Assembly (NCBI GenBank): GCA_039704465.1
Contig: JASFAU010000018.1
Span: forward strand, 558,001 to 622,000
Source of the DNA: Plasmodiophora brassicae
Taxonomy: Eukaryota > Endomyxa > Phytomyxea > Plasmodiophorida > Plasmodiophoridae
DNA length: 64,000 nucleotides
Direction of reading: 5' to 3'
Positions within the stretch are counted from its first letter, which is position 1. Each line of letters starts with the position of its first letter. Both the position numbers and the translations under genes were made by a program. The notes under the pieces are model-generated. The model was not told where the DNA came from, searched no databases, and saw only the letters and a list, made by a program, of their open reading frames with translations. Below, piece after piece: positions 54,421 through 64,000 of the stretch.

Positions 54421-54486
54421 CCTGGTGCTCCATCGGTCTAGGTCGACGGCTGGCCGGCATTCATCAATTTGTGTGATTGAGACAAC

Positions 54487-55092
54487 ATGTTCGACACCAT
54501 CAAGCAGAAGGTTGGCGAGGGCAAGGACAAGATCAGCGAGACCGCCAGGAAGGCGGGCGAGCAGGTCGGCATCCTGAAGGAACAGACGAAGGAGGAGGCC
54601 TATGAGCAGAAGGGACGCCTGGGCGAGAAGGCCGAGCAGACGAAGCAGGCGGCGCAGGAGCGAGGCGAGTCCCTGAGCGACAAGATGCGCGACATGAAGG
54701 AGGGCGTCAAGGAGCGTGCCGGAGACCTAGGCCACGAGGCAAATGAGAAGGCGCAGCAAATGAAGGAGTCCATGCATGAGAAGGCTGGCCAGGCCCGCCA
54801 GTCGCTGCGTGGCACCAAAGAATCGGCCCAGGACCGCACCGAGGAGCTCGGCGAACAAGCACGCGACAATATGCAGCAAGCCGGCGACAAGCTGAAGGAG
54901 TCGTCCGAGTCGGCCAAGTGGCAAACGAAGGACGCTGCCGACAACAGCAAGGGGAAGCTGCAGAGCGCCAAAGAAACGACGCAGCAGAAGCTCGGAGAGG
55001 CTGGCGAGAAGGTATCCAGCACCATCCAGGGCGCCAAGGAATCCATCTCCGAGAAGATGTCCAACCTGAAGGAATCCGTCACTGGCCGTTAG
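54487..55092 (+). CDS. LEA group 3 / LEA_4-like protein
   Basis: One frame, 201 aa, almost entirely 11-mer style amphipathic repeats rich in Lys, Glu, Ala, Gln (KAGEQVGILKEQTKEEAYEQ, EKAEQTKQAAQERGESLSDK, KLQSAKETTQQKLGEAGEKV). There is no signal or membrane segment. Such proteins are disordered in water, fold on drying and protect membranes and enzymes, which suits resting spores or cysts. No introns. It shares an upstream region with the minus-strand basic-protein gene. Confidence 0.85.
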   Translation: MFDTIKQKVGEGKDKISETARKAGEQVGILKEQTKEEAYEQKGRLGEKAEQTKQAAQERGESLSDKMRDMKEGVKERAGDLGHEANEKAQQMKESMHEKAGQARQSLRGTKESAQDRTEELGEQARDNMQQAGDKLKESSESAKWQTKDAADNSKGKLQSAKETTQQKLGEAGEKVSSTIQGAKESISEKMSNLKESVTGR

Positions 55093-55374
55093 GCATCATG
55101 TGCAACCACCATCCTGGGATGATTTTTGTGGGCGACACCGCGTCGGTTCCCGCTTTCGTGAATAAATCGTCGAATATTTGAAACACGCTGGTGGCTGCGG
55201 TGGCCCGAGAGACGAATACGTTCCCTGGTCCTGACTCGTTTCCACCTACCGGCTATCCTGGTCTTGTTCGCCCACTGCCTCGATGACGTCGACAGCGTTC
55301 TGGATGCCTGGGACTCGCTATCGGTGTGTCGAAGCGACGTAGAATAAATACTGTATTGTTGTTGGTAGTGTACA

Positions 55375-57174
55375 TCACAGCCAAGACCGCCGTATAACGT
55401 CCTCGACTTTCGCCGCTGCGTCTGCGAGCGCGTGCACGGGCACCCGGTTGACCAGGAACGTGACAATGTCGTGATGAAGCGTGTCCGGTAACGCCGGCTG
55501 TGCGTCCTGAGGTGATGGCTGTACAGGTCGGGGGCACTCGTCACGTGGCCCGGCACCGGGGGCGCCCGCGTTGTCACTGCCGACGTTGACTGGGCGAACG
55601 TTCTCCTCGTTGCCAACATCCATGACCGGCATAATACCGCTTAGGCGGCGATAGGGACTCGGCAGGAACAGCTTGTGCAACGTCGAAATCATGGCGTCGT
55701 TTCCGGCGCTGTCAGCGTTGCAATACTCGATGCTGGGATCGGCCATCGCATCCTCCATTGACGTGTTCGAACTGCTGGATGCTATGGTCCTCCTGTTCCG
55801 ATGCTCGGGCAGCGTCTGCCGGAGCTGTTGCTGACACTGCATGAACCGGGTCAGGTCTTTCGGCGTGTCGAGCGGCGCGCTCTCCAACAGGATCTGGCTT
55901 CGGGTTCGTTCCGCGCCGGCCTCCAGCAGGCTAGGTTGACTGCCGGACCTGGAAACGCGCTTCTTGCTCGCAGCAACGCAGCCATGAGTCCACAGATACG
56001 AGTACACGCCGGAGCCAGACAATTTGGCCTCCTCCGACGTGGACCACAGCATCCGAAAGTGTAATCCCTCTGCGCCAACGGCATAGCACATCAGGATGCA
56101 GTCGGGACTGAACTGCATAAGAAGACCATGCCCATCAGCCATGGCCCCACGACCCGCTGCCCAGACAGACAGCAAACGATGCGTCGCACCACGACCCGAC
56201 GTCGGTCGCAGTTGACCGCGAACCGCTTTCCGAAAGATGAATACCGGAACCGTTGATAGGCGAACACGAGCAACGACCTGGCGCACGTCAACCTCCAGCA
56301 ACGTGTTTGCACATAGAACAAAACCAACCTGAAGAGGCTTGTCGTTCATCGCGGAAAGCGCCGACGACGTCAGCGACCCTGGCTTCCGCGGTGATGAACT
56401 CGTGCTGGTCAGTACAACGCCAGGGAGTTCGCAGCCCGGCCCCAATTGCAGTGTCCCGGTCCAGAGCTTGCTGACGTCATATAAGGCCTCCGGAGGAACG
56501 TGCGACCAGTCATCGATGCGCCTGTCTGATCGTAAGAAAGCACGGCATGAAACAGTACAAGACCAGGGCTTCGTCCTTACGTAACGAAGGCGCCCAGCAG
56601 CCGGTCCCAGTCTCGAAGATCATACCCCTTCAGGCAAACAACTCGAAGACGACATTGTTGCTAGTCCAATACGTGGAATAAGAAGCCCAAACACAAGTTG
56701 CAGAGCGGATGCCTGAGTCTACATCGTTCAGGGCATTGTCGATGGCGATGAACGTGTCCAGCGCGTCCTCCGGCGGTGGCATTTCCTGCCCAGTGCAAAA
56801 CACCACAATGTCGCTATGCTTTCCATTATTCTGCACCGTTCAGGATTCAGGTTCGACGATACCGGAATTGGAGTGGCAACGCCACCTTGGCGTGCAAAGT
56901 CGTCAGGGAGTCCAGCACGGATGCAGCCGGCGACACCAGCGTTAGCCTCTCTACAGACACCCACGACGACCCATATCCAACCACAGCCGTGCTCTGTACA
57001 GATATGAGTGCGTTCAGTGCGCCAAATGGGAGGCTCCCCAACTACCGGTAAAGCCGCCTGGAGCGCTGCGCACAGCGTCGGCGGCACGTCTTGACCGCCG
57101 ACGAACAGGATCGCTAGTCGAGGGCCGCGTCCCGATACGCCAGTGGTCGCCCGTCGCGTCGATGTCGCCGCCAT
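55375..57174 (-). CDS. Unknown protein, possibly VWA/beta-barrel (INTS14-like)
   Basis: Five exons: 57174-57046, 56993-56886, 56830-56695, 56641-56581, 56521-55375; all phases close, giving 526 aa. The N-terminal ~170 residues have alternating strand/helix segments like a von Willebrand A fold (RLAILFVGGQDVPPTLCAAL, GKHSDIVVFCTGQEMPPPED, FVCLKGYDLRDWDRLLGAF). A beta-rich middle follows (LWTGTLQLGPGCELPGVVLT, LQVGFVLCANTLLEVDV, HGLLMQFSPDCILMCYAV). The tail is Ser/Gln-rich and ends in a short helix (TFLVNRVPVHALADAAAKVE). The order resembles Integrator subunit 14, but identity is too low by eye to name it. Confidence 0.6.
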
Positions 57175-57422
57175 ATGGTCTACAGCGCTGCGTTATTCAT
57201 CAAAGGCGGACCCCGCATCACGAACGCCCCCTCCCGTCTGCGGCGGACCTGCAAAATCGCATCGGAGCCGGAACCCCAACAGGCGACGGAGAGAACCACC
57301 CCACGAGTCGACCGCGACACGATCCGGCCGCGGGGATTCAGTGGGCAACACCATCGGCGTCGGCTGTATGTAGAATGCAGCTGCTGCGCTGGTGAAACGC
57401 GTCCAGCAGACGCGGGGCGTTA

Positions 57423-58516
57423 TCACGCGTCAATGACATCGATATCCATGATGTGGTGAACTGTGATGGTGGGCCCAGTAGGCGAGGAGCAGCCGCTTTG
57501 TTTCCTGATGGTCATGGTAGCGAAGGCGTCCACGGGGCGCGCGTCTTTGCGAAGCAATGTCACCCGACCGAATTCGACCGTGTCCGTCCCGAGCATCCAG
57601 TGACGACACAGGGAGTAGACGAGCGTCGGCCATGATGCTGGGTGGAACACCTTGAAGAACGTCGACAGGAATTCCCCATGTGGGCGACTGTTATAATCAG
57701 CTGTGGCAGCGGCCATCTCCTGCTGCGTGTAGCCCAGCAGGGTCGTCGCGGACGGGTTCGGGGTCTGTATACGAACAGTGGGCCCACCATCTCCTATGAA
57801 AATAATGATTACCAGTCCACGATGGCAGACCATCACGCCAGGCCGAACCGGGTATTACAGCAGTAAAGATAACCATTGGACGTTGCCAGTCGACGTCACG
57901 CGGGGAACTCGGCGAAACGAGGACAGGAGGCGGGACCACCTCGTTCCAGGCCACGCCGCTCCAGATTTCTCGCTCAATGAAACGGACATCGTCCGGTTTC
58001 AGTACCCGCCCGCCTAGACTCCGGCAGTACGATTGCCTGGTTGTCAATCATATATACATAAGCATCCGGCGTTCCGTTCCAATTTGCCAGTAACGAGAAC
58101 TGGCAGGCAACCCATTGCTCTCACACGTCGTTACGTAGGACAGTGTCGCGGTCAAATATCCGATGGGCAGTGCGAAGCAAGCAAATCAACGATTCCGGCT
58201 GGGCCGCAGGCGTCGTTAGGAGCGACGCAACAGCCAGGCACCAGATTGGTTCGACCTCGCCGCACCGCGTCGTGATGCCGAGACGTATGCAGCGTCGACA
58301 CGGACGATCGGTGTCGCAACGAACTTTACTAGTCGCGCAAGGCGGGCACGCCCTCCCCAACCTCTGGCGGTGCCCGCGGCCGTTCTGCGGGGCGGGATCC
58401 CTATCTCGGCAGTCTGGAATGAACAGGCGCGCACAGCGCGCACATGGTCGCCCACCATCGCATTTCGTCCGACGAAGCCAGCACACTGAGCAGGCCTTTG
58501 GCCTGGAAGCGCACAT
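57423..58516 (-). CDS. Double Zn2Cys6 - PAS regulator, copy A
   Basis: Three exons: 58516-58125, 58036-57849, 57793-57423; phases close to give 316 aa. Residues ~9-36 form one fungal-type binuclear cluster (CSVCWLRRTKC DGGRPCARC...C) and ~56-85 a second (CPPCATSKVRC DTDRPCRRC...C), joined by a basic linker. A PAS domain follows (TPNPSATTLLGYTQQEM, TLLRKDARPVDAFATMTIRK). The upstream half of the PAS unit is coded by exon 2 (LGGRVLKPDDVRFIEREIW). Predicted nuclear, DNA-binding, with the PAS part sensing a ligand or partner. Exon borders match copies B and C. Confidence 0.87.
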
Positions 58517-58966
58517 CCTCTAGTCACCGGCGGGCTCACGAGTGACGCGCAAGTCAACATTACGGGGCCCCGCGTGCCGCAGTTTCCGCAACCTCGCAGA
58601 TAGCAAGCTTATTGGCCCCCAGGGTCGACTACGGTAACTGGGAACCTGTTGCATGCTGTGTGATCCGGACCTGACCGGGGTCCTCGCCACTGAAAGAACA
58701 CCCGGGTGGCTCAATGCAGTCATCCTGAAGGCAACCGTTTCAAGAAGATCAGCTGTGGCGGGGGGCGCGTTCAGAAGCAAGAAGGATCGGGGCCTGTTCC
58801 CGGTAACAGTGTAGATCAGATTGTCAATTACTAGCCACGAGAGCAGCTGCTCTTGTAGCCTGGCGCTCTCAGGGCCTAGTTGGCGGTTCGGTCTACAACA
58901 GCGCGCGGTGAAACGAGAATAACGACAATATCAAGTGTAACAGCGGATTAAGGCTAAATCGCCCAG
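58517..58966. other. Intergenic between PAS copies A and B
   Basis: Promoter region of copy A. An open minus frame at 58520-58780 has no recognisable content. No TIRs or transposon remnants seen between the copies. Confidence 0.4.
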
Positions 58967-60033
58967 TTAACATGTATTGATATCCAAGATGAAATGAGTC
59001 GTTCTGGATGGTCTAGGCGACGTGCAGACATGCTTTCTGATCGTCATGGAAACGAACGCGTCCACCGGGCGTGCGTCTTTCCGGAGCAGCGTCACTCGGC
59101 CAAACTCTGCCGCGTCCCATCCGAACAACCAGACCCGGCACAAAGCCCAGGCCACCGTCGGCCATGAAGCCGGGTGAAATAGTTTGAAGAACGGCGACAG
59201 GAACTCTCCATGGGGTCGGCTGTTATATTCAGCAGTTGCAGCAGTCATGTCCTGCTGTGAGTAGCCCAGCAGGACCGACGCGGACGGGTTTGGGGTTGCC
59301 ACACGAACAGTAGGGCTACCATCTCCTGTTGATGATACAATAAGGAAGGGATATAGTACCTGAATGTCGACGTACACGAACTTACCAGGTATCACAGCAG
59401 TAAAGATAACCATTGGGCGACAGCAACCCAGGCCAGATGCAGAACCAGCCGTAATTACAGGAAGCGGAACGGTCTCGTTCCACGAAACACCGCTGGTGAT
59501 ATCATCTTCCACGGCTCGGAGGTCGTGCGGCTTCAGCACCATTGCACCCAGCTGTCGAAGGTACGCTTGGCTGGACAACCCATTGACTGTCAATTCCACA
59601 GGAGACGAGCAGGTACATACAGTCCTCACACGTCACTGCAAAGGATGACGTCGCGAGTGAACATGTGATGTGCGGATCGGAAAAAGCATGTCAACGATTC
59701 CGGTTGGGCAATCGGCATGGTCAGAAACGACGACACAATCGCGAGATCATACCAGACCGGGGCGATTCCGCAGCAACGCGTTGCGATACCCCGACGGATG
59801 CAGCGTCGACATGGACGGTCTGTTTCGCAACGAACCTTGCCAGCCGCACAAGGCGGACATGCCCGCTCCACTCGTGGGTGGCTCTCCCGACGGTCTTGCC
59901 CATCAGGATAATCCCGATCACGACAGTCTGGAATAAGCAGCCGCTGGCAGCGCTCGCATGGTCGCCGCCCATCGCATCTCGTCCTCCGGAGCCAGCACGT
60001 CTCACAGGTCTTTGGCTTGCGTTGGTGGTGCAT
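58967..60033 (-). CDS. Double Zn2Cys6 - PAS regulator, copy B
   Basis: Three exons: 60033-59630, 59570-59386, 59325-58967; phases close to give 315 aa. Cluster 1 is CETCWLRRTRC DGRRPCERC...C and cluster 2 is CPPCAAGKVRC ETDRPCRRC...C. The PAS part keeps NPSASVLLGYSQQDM and TLLRKDARPVDAFVSMTIRK. ATG 60033 (MHHQRKPKTCETC) was chosen because it sits just before cluster 1; the frame is open for 100 more codons upstream, but that part is Arg-rich and not protein-like. Confidence 0.87.
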
Positions 60034-60647
60034 CGCTAACCACCTCGTACGTGACCGTGTCGAGCCAAAATTATTGACTCCGATGGTTCGATTGATTTGC
60101 GCCGCGCGCGCGGAGCGGGCACGCGCAGGCCCAAGTCCTCGCGGGGCCGTCCGGGGTGGTTGTTTGGATCGCCGCGCGCAGAGCCCCACCCTGGACACTC
60201 GCATTCGTAGGCGCGTGGCGCTGCCAGCTGCACAGGGTTCCCCGGTATCGTACGTCTTGTGTCGCTCCGACATCGGTATTGCCGTTTGGAGCCAGAAAGT
60301 GCCCTGATATGTCAGGTGATCAGTCCATGACATGACTTTGGTCGATCACAAGATGATGCGTGTACCGATATCCGAGCAATACCACGACTACAATGTCGCA
60401 CACGGCTGACTGTTGATGACCGTTTCGCCGACAATCGCACAAAGTGCTGCAATCAATGGGCCACATTCTTTACTCCTGGTCTTCTTTCCCGCGCCGGCAA
60501 GAAAGGGACCCTGGACGGGTCGGGAGGTGCCGGATCGGGTGGACTCATGACTGGTGAGTGTTGATCATGTGCAACAATCCCCGTGAACGTCATTTGCCCA
60601 CCGCGCACATCCATCGAGGCCTGGGATAACACTAGCAAAGGGAACGC
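60034..60647. other. Intergenic between PAS copies B and C
   Basis: Holds the upstream region of copy B and 3' end of copy C. No gene recognised. Confidence 0.4.
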
Positions 60648-61727
60648 TCAAGGGTCCGCTACATTGATATCAACGATATGGTGGCTGATAATCGGTCCTC
60701 CAGGTGATGGACTGACGTGTCTTCTGATGGTCATGGACACGAACGCCTCGACGGGGAGTGCGTCTTTCCTGAGCAGAGTGATCCGGCCGAAATCTATCGT
60801 TACGCATCCGAACATCCAGTCCCGGCAGAACGCGTACGCGACTGCCGGCCATGAGCTCGGGTGGATCAGCTTGAAGAGAGGCGATATGAATTCCCCATGT
60901 GGTCGGCTATTATAATCAGCGGTCGCAGCAGCCATCTCCTGCTGGGTATACCCCAGAAGGTCCGACGCCGCCGGGTTCGGCGTCGCTATACGGACAGCAG
61001 GGCCACCATCTCCTGTAAGTCAAACAGGTATGATAGGATCAGGGCATCATATCATCAGGTGGCGCCCATCCGGCCTTACCAGGTATCAGAGCTGTAAAAA
61101 TAATCATTGGCGTTTGCCAACGCGTGCTCCGCGGAGAACTGCCCGCCACCACCGCAGTCGGCGGAACGATCTCATCGTATGTCATATCGCCGCATATCTC
61201 TTCCTCGACGGACTGCAGGTCGTGCGGCTTCAGTATGAACCCTGCCAGGCTGCGTAAGTATGCTGGCCTGACGGATCACGCAATGAGACACACTATTCTC
61301 GTCAACGGCTCCGAAGTGACACTTCTTACACATTGTGGCGCAGGCTTCGAATAGAGTCCCGGTCGAACATGCGGTGCGCATGGCGAAACAGGGTCGTCAG
61401 CGATTCCGGCAGGGCGACCGGCGCAACGAGCAATGACTCGACGGACAGACATTCGATCGAATCCGCCTCGCAACATCGCCGCGCGATGCCCAGCCGGACG
61501 CATCGTCGGCACGGCCGGTCCGCCTCGCATCGGACCTTACTGGCGGCGCAAGGCGTGCACGCCCGCTCCAGTCGTGGGCGATGTCCGCGGCCGTCCTGCG
61601 GTGCCGGATCCCGATCCCTGCAGTCCCGAATGAGCAGACGTTCGCAGCGCCCGCAGGGCCGCCGCCCGTCGCATTTCGTCCGCCGGAGCCAGCACGTCGA
61701 GCAGGCCTTGGACCGGCCAGGCGGCAT
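60648..61727 (-). CDS. Double Zn2Cys6 - PAS regulator, copy C
   Basis: Three exons: 61727-61330, 61267-61080, 61012-60648; phases close to give 316 aa. Cluster 1 is CSTCWLRRTKC DGRRPCGRC...C, cluster 2 is CTPCAASKVRC EADRPCRRC...C. The PAS half reads NPAASDLLGYTQQEM and TLLRKDALPVEAFVSMTIRR. Each of the three genes has its introns in the same places and phases, so the cluster arose by tandem duplication of a spliced gene. All twelve cluster Cys are kept in every copy. Confidence 0.87.
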
Positions 61728-62229
61728 CGTCAGGCCGCCAGGCAGCGGCGATCACGCGCACGCAGCCAGCGCAGTGCCGAGTGGTCGGCAGGCGCCCAAT
61801 ATTCTCGCGGACCCGCGGGCACGTTTTGGGTCCGGCGCGCCTGACTGAGCGCATCGGACCGGGTACACGTCGCAGAATAGAAATAGAAACACCGGGACTG
61901 ACGTTTTTTGCGTAGTGGGCGGCGGCCTCCTCGTGAGCACCTACCGCACGGGTAACGTTGGGCGACGTGGTAATGATGACTTGCAGTCTCAGTGCCGCTG
62001 GATGAATCATTACGGGCGCCCCTGGACGGTGGGACGATGGTGAACAATCGAGCCCGGGTATCCGCAGGCAAGTATAGTTCGGCGAGTGTCGCACCAGCAA
62101 CCGGCGAACCGGGCAACCAAACGCCGCTGGCGTCCGCGCCAGGCGACAAGCACGTTGTCGTTGACATTGGAAACAACGGCGACGTATGCGTTGACCGTAC
62201 GGAACGACAATACTTGAAGTTCCTAAATG
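61728..62229. other. Divergent intergenic region, no gene
   Basis: Separates copy C (minus) from the TMEM63-like gene (plus). Open frames here (e.g. plus 61992-62285) overlap the next gene's start and are not supported. Confidence 0.4.
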
Positions 62230-64000
62230 ATGGCTTCGTTTCAGGGAGGTCCAGCCGTATCGGTCCAAGCTGCGATCGAGTTTAGGAATAGGACGTGTCC
62301 TCATGCGAAGAACACGAGCGGGCGGCCGGTTCCCTACCCCATCTGCGCGTTCGAGGACTTTGCGCAGTTCGGGAAAGGCGTTCTTCTGTAGTACGTTCGC
62401 CAGCGGCTAAACCGTTCAAGTGACTCGTGTTTGACATGCGAATGCTCAGTTTCACAATGCTGAAGAAGCTGGCAGTGGCGTTCCTCGTTATGCTGGTCCT
62501 GTCGGCTCCACAAATATTCATGTGCTGGACGGTAACGTATGAGCCTACGTACCCGTCACATCTCATCATCACTGAAGCCCGCGTCCAGAGCCCAAACCAG
62601 GAGGTGCGGGCATCGGGTATTAAGGTCGAAAAGACAATGTTAGGCGGCCTTCCTAGCAGTACGGATACCATACTGTTGAGAGCTCAGCGGTTAACTGACG
62701 ACATGAACATAGCGAACTCGTCGACTATTGCGCTACCGTTTGTCGGTCTGCAAGTTGACAAGCGGGAAGTGGGCGCCGTCCTGACTGGACTGGACATCCT
62801 TATCATCGCCTACTTCGTTGTTTTCTTGTGGCACTTGCGACGGTCGTTTGTGAAGGAAGTCACCCTGTCGAATACCACGGAGATCACTGCCTCCGATTTC
62901 ACGGTTCGGGTGCAGAACCTGCCTCCCGACTTAACCGATCGAATGGAGCTCTTCCAGTTCTTTCAGGTTGACCAGCCGCGCTGTGAAGGAGAATGCTGGG
63001 ATCCTGATTATGGACCGACTAGGAACGATGGGGCAAGGTCGCCGACTGTGTGATCTGCTTCAACGACAGCGAGCTCGTTCAGATGTACCTGCAGAGAGCC
63101 AAACTGAAGCACGAACTCGTCAAGATCCGCGCCATGGACAGACCCGCCGCGGAACTGGAGCCTGAGATCAACAAGCATAACGAGAAGGTCGAGAAGTTCG
63201 ACGAGAAGCTGCACAAATTCAAGGTACTTCTGCGTTCAAGTCGTTGGCTGGCCCTCGTGGAACAAGAATGCGGTTTTAGGAGGCCTTCAAGCGAGTCGCA
63301 GTGGACGCTTATGTGACTTTTAACGCGAGCAGTTCCAAGGACGCATGCCTGTTGCAGTACCCGAACACATGGTATCGGGCCTACACCCGCGAATCAATGT
63401 TGTCAACTGATCTTGCCAAGGGCATCTGTGCTGTTCATGCCGGACAATCTGCGATTCAAGGGCCATCGGATCAAGGTGTTGCAAGCCGTCGAACCGTCAA
63501 ACATCCTGTTCCACAACCTGAAGTACTCGGAGGCCTCGCGGCGACTCCGACGCCTGACCACCTTCCTGGCCACCGTCGCATTAATGGCGGTGTCGTTAAT
63601 TGTCATCTTCAAGGTTGCCATTTTCGTGAGTGGGCGAGTCTGGCACTGATTTTATTCGATATAGGCTTCACAGATGCAAGTGGAGCTGTCACATTCGCAG
63701 GTGCAATGCGATCCGAACTCGGTGCCGACTCGACGAGACGCGTTGAACGGCGTCGGCGTCGATTGCTATTGTGCATCGTTGACGTCTACTCAGCTCGTAG
63801 AGCAGAGCGACGTATGTGGTGCCTACGCCACTGGACAAGTGCAGGCGAAAGTCGGTTCTGCGATGCGCTGCCAAGGTATCGACTGAGACTGTACCCCAGC
63901 TACTGTCTGCAATGATCGCCATCACGGTTGTCATCATCAACGTGCTGCTGAAGACGACTGTTGTCGCGCTTGTCCGTTGGGAGAAACACAGTACGGTCTC
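62230..64000 (+). CDS. TMEM63/OSCA (DUF221)-like cation channel, 3' end beyond window
   Basis: Exons so far: 62230-62387, 62450-62966, 63038-63223, 63280-63356, 63421-63625, 63674-63850, 63900-beyond 64000; all phases close. The N-terminus has PICAFEDFAQFGKGVLLFTM, a transmembrane helix, a lumenal loop (EVRASGIKVEKTMLGGLPSS) and a second helix (AVLTGLDILIIAYFVVFLWH). A cytosolic domain of the family type follows (ITASDFTVRVQNLPPD, coiled KLKHELVKIRAMDRPAAELE, VAVDAYVTFNASSSKDACLL). Next is FLATVALMAVSLIVIFKVAI, a Cys-containing loop and the start of another helix (IAITVVIINVLLKTT). These proteins are mechanically or osmotically gated calcium-permeable channels. The protein is cut by the window edge. 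Confidence 0.78.

Noticed and set aside
1..64000. CRISPR arrays, bacterial operons or viral genes
   Set aside because: No spacer-repeat arrays, no operon-like spacing, and no viral structural or replication genes seen; introns and domain content are eukaryotic.

Overview
The window is nuclear DNA of a compact, GC-rich microbial eukaryote. Genes lie on both strands, usually a few hundred bases apart. Most are cut by short GT-AG introns, typically 45-65 nt, and use the standard code with all three stops. I rebuilt about twenty spliced genes by hand. In nearly all, exon lengths and splice phases add up to an intact reading frame, which is the main support for the models; no transcript or homology search was available. 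The mix fits a zoospore-forming protist with centrioles and resting stages: DUF4485 and LRR-IQ centrosome-type proteins, LEA-type stress proteins, a DYW-type PPR protein, ankyrin/RING and POZ/ankyrin proteins, and TauE/SafE and TMEM63-like membrane proteins. A plasmodiophorid-like rhizarian is my best guess, but that is inference and not proven here.

Left part (1-9.2 kb): a TauE/SafE exporter gene, then transposon territory. A decayed DDE-superfamily transposase (minus strand) carries an inverted partial copy of its own 3' end. Next to it is a complete-looking 3.7-kb Mutator-like element with ~0.4-kb terminal inverted repeats, a perfect 9-bp target duplication and an intact seven-exon transposase, inserted in a 30-bp tandem repeat.

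9.3-22.7 kb: a DUF4485 coiled-coil gene, a CAMK-like kinase, a secreted Asp/His-rich protein, a type II PI4K-like kinase, a tandem-chromodomain protein with Cys/His repeats, CPSF30, an LEA-2-like membrane protein, a SANT-like coiled-coil protein and a membrane protein with a degenerate J-domain.

22.7-34.2 kb: mostly lineage-specific genes (unknowns, small secreted or membrane proteins, a coiled-coil gene with a decayed paralogue), plus a clear DJ-1/PARK7 gene.

34.2-53.3 kb: a 1032-aa ankyrin/RING protein, a helical-repeat (OPR/FASTK-like) protein, a broken alpha/beta hydrolase, a POZ-ankyrin protein, a DYW PPR protein, a CEP97-like LRR/IQ protein, a 48-bp-arm hairpin, an intron-containing tRNA-Met(CAU) and a HECT E3 ligase.

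53.6-64 kb: a basic unknown, an LEA-4-like protein, a possible INTS14-like protein, three tandem paralogues that each combine two Zn2Cys6 clusters with a PAS domain, and the 5' part of a TMEM63/OSCA-like channel that runs off the right edge.

The strongest candidates for something little described are the triplicated double-Zn2Cys6-PAS regulators, the tandem-chromodomain/Cys-His protein, the Mutator element whose zinc-finger exon lies inside its inverted repeats, and the POZ-ankyrin protein with a hydrophobic N-terminus.
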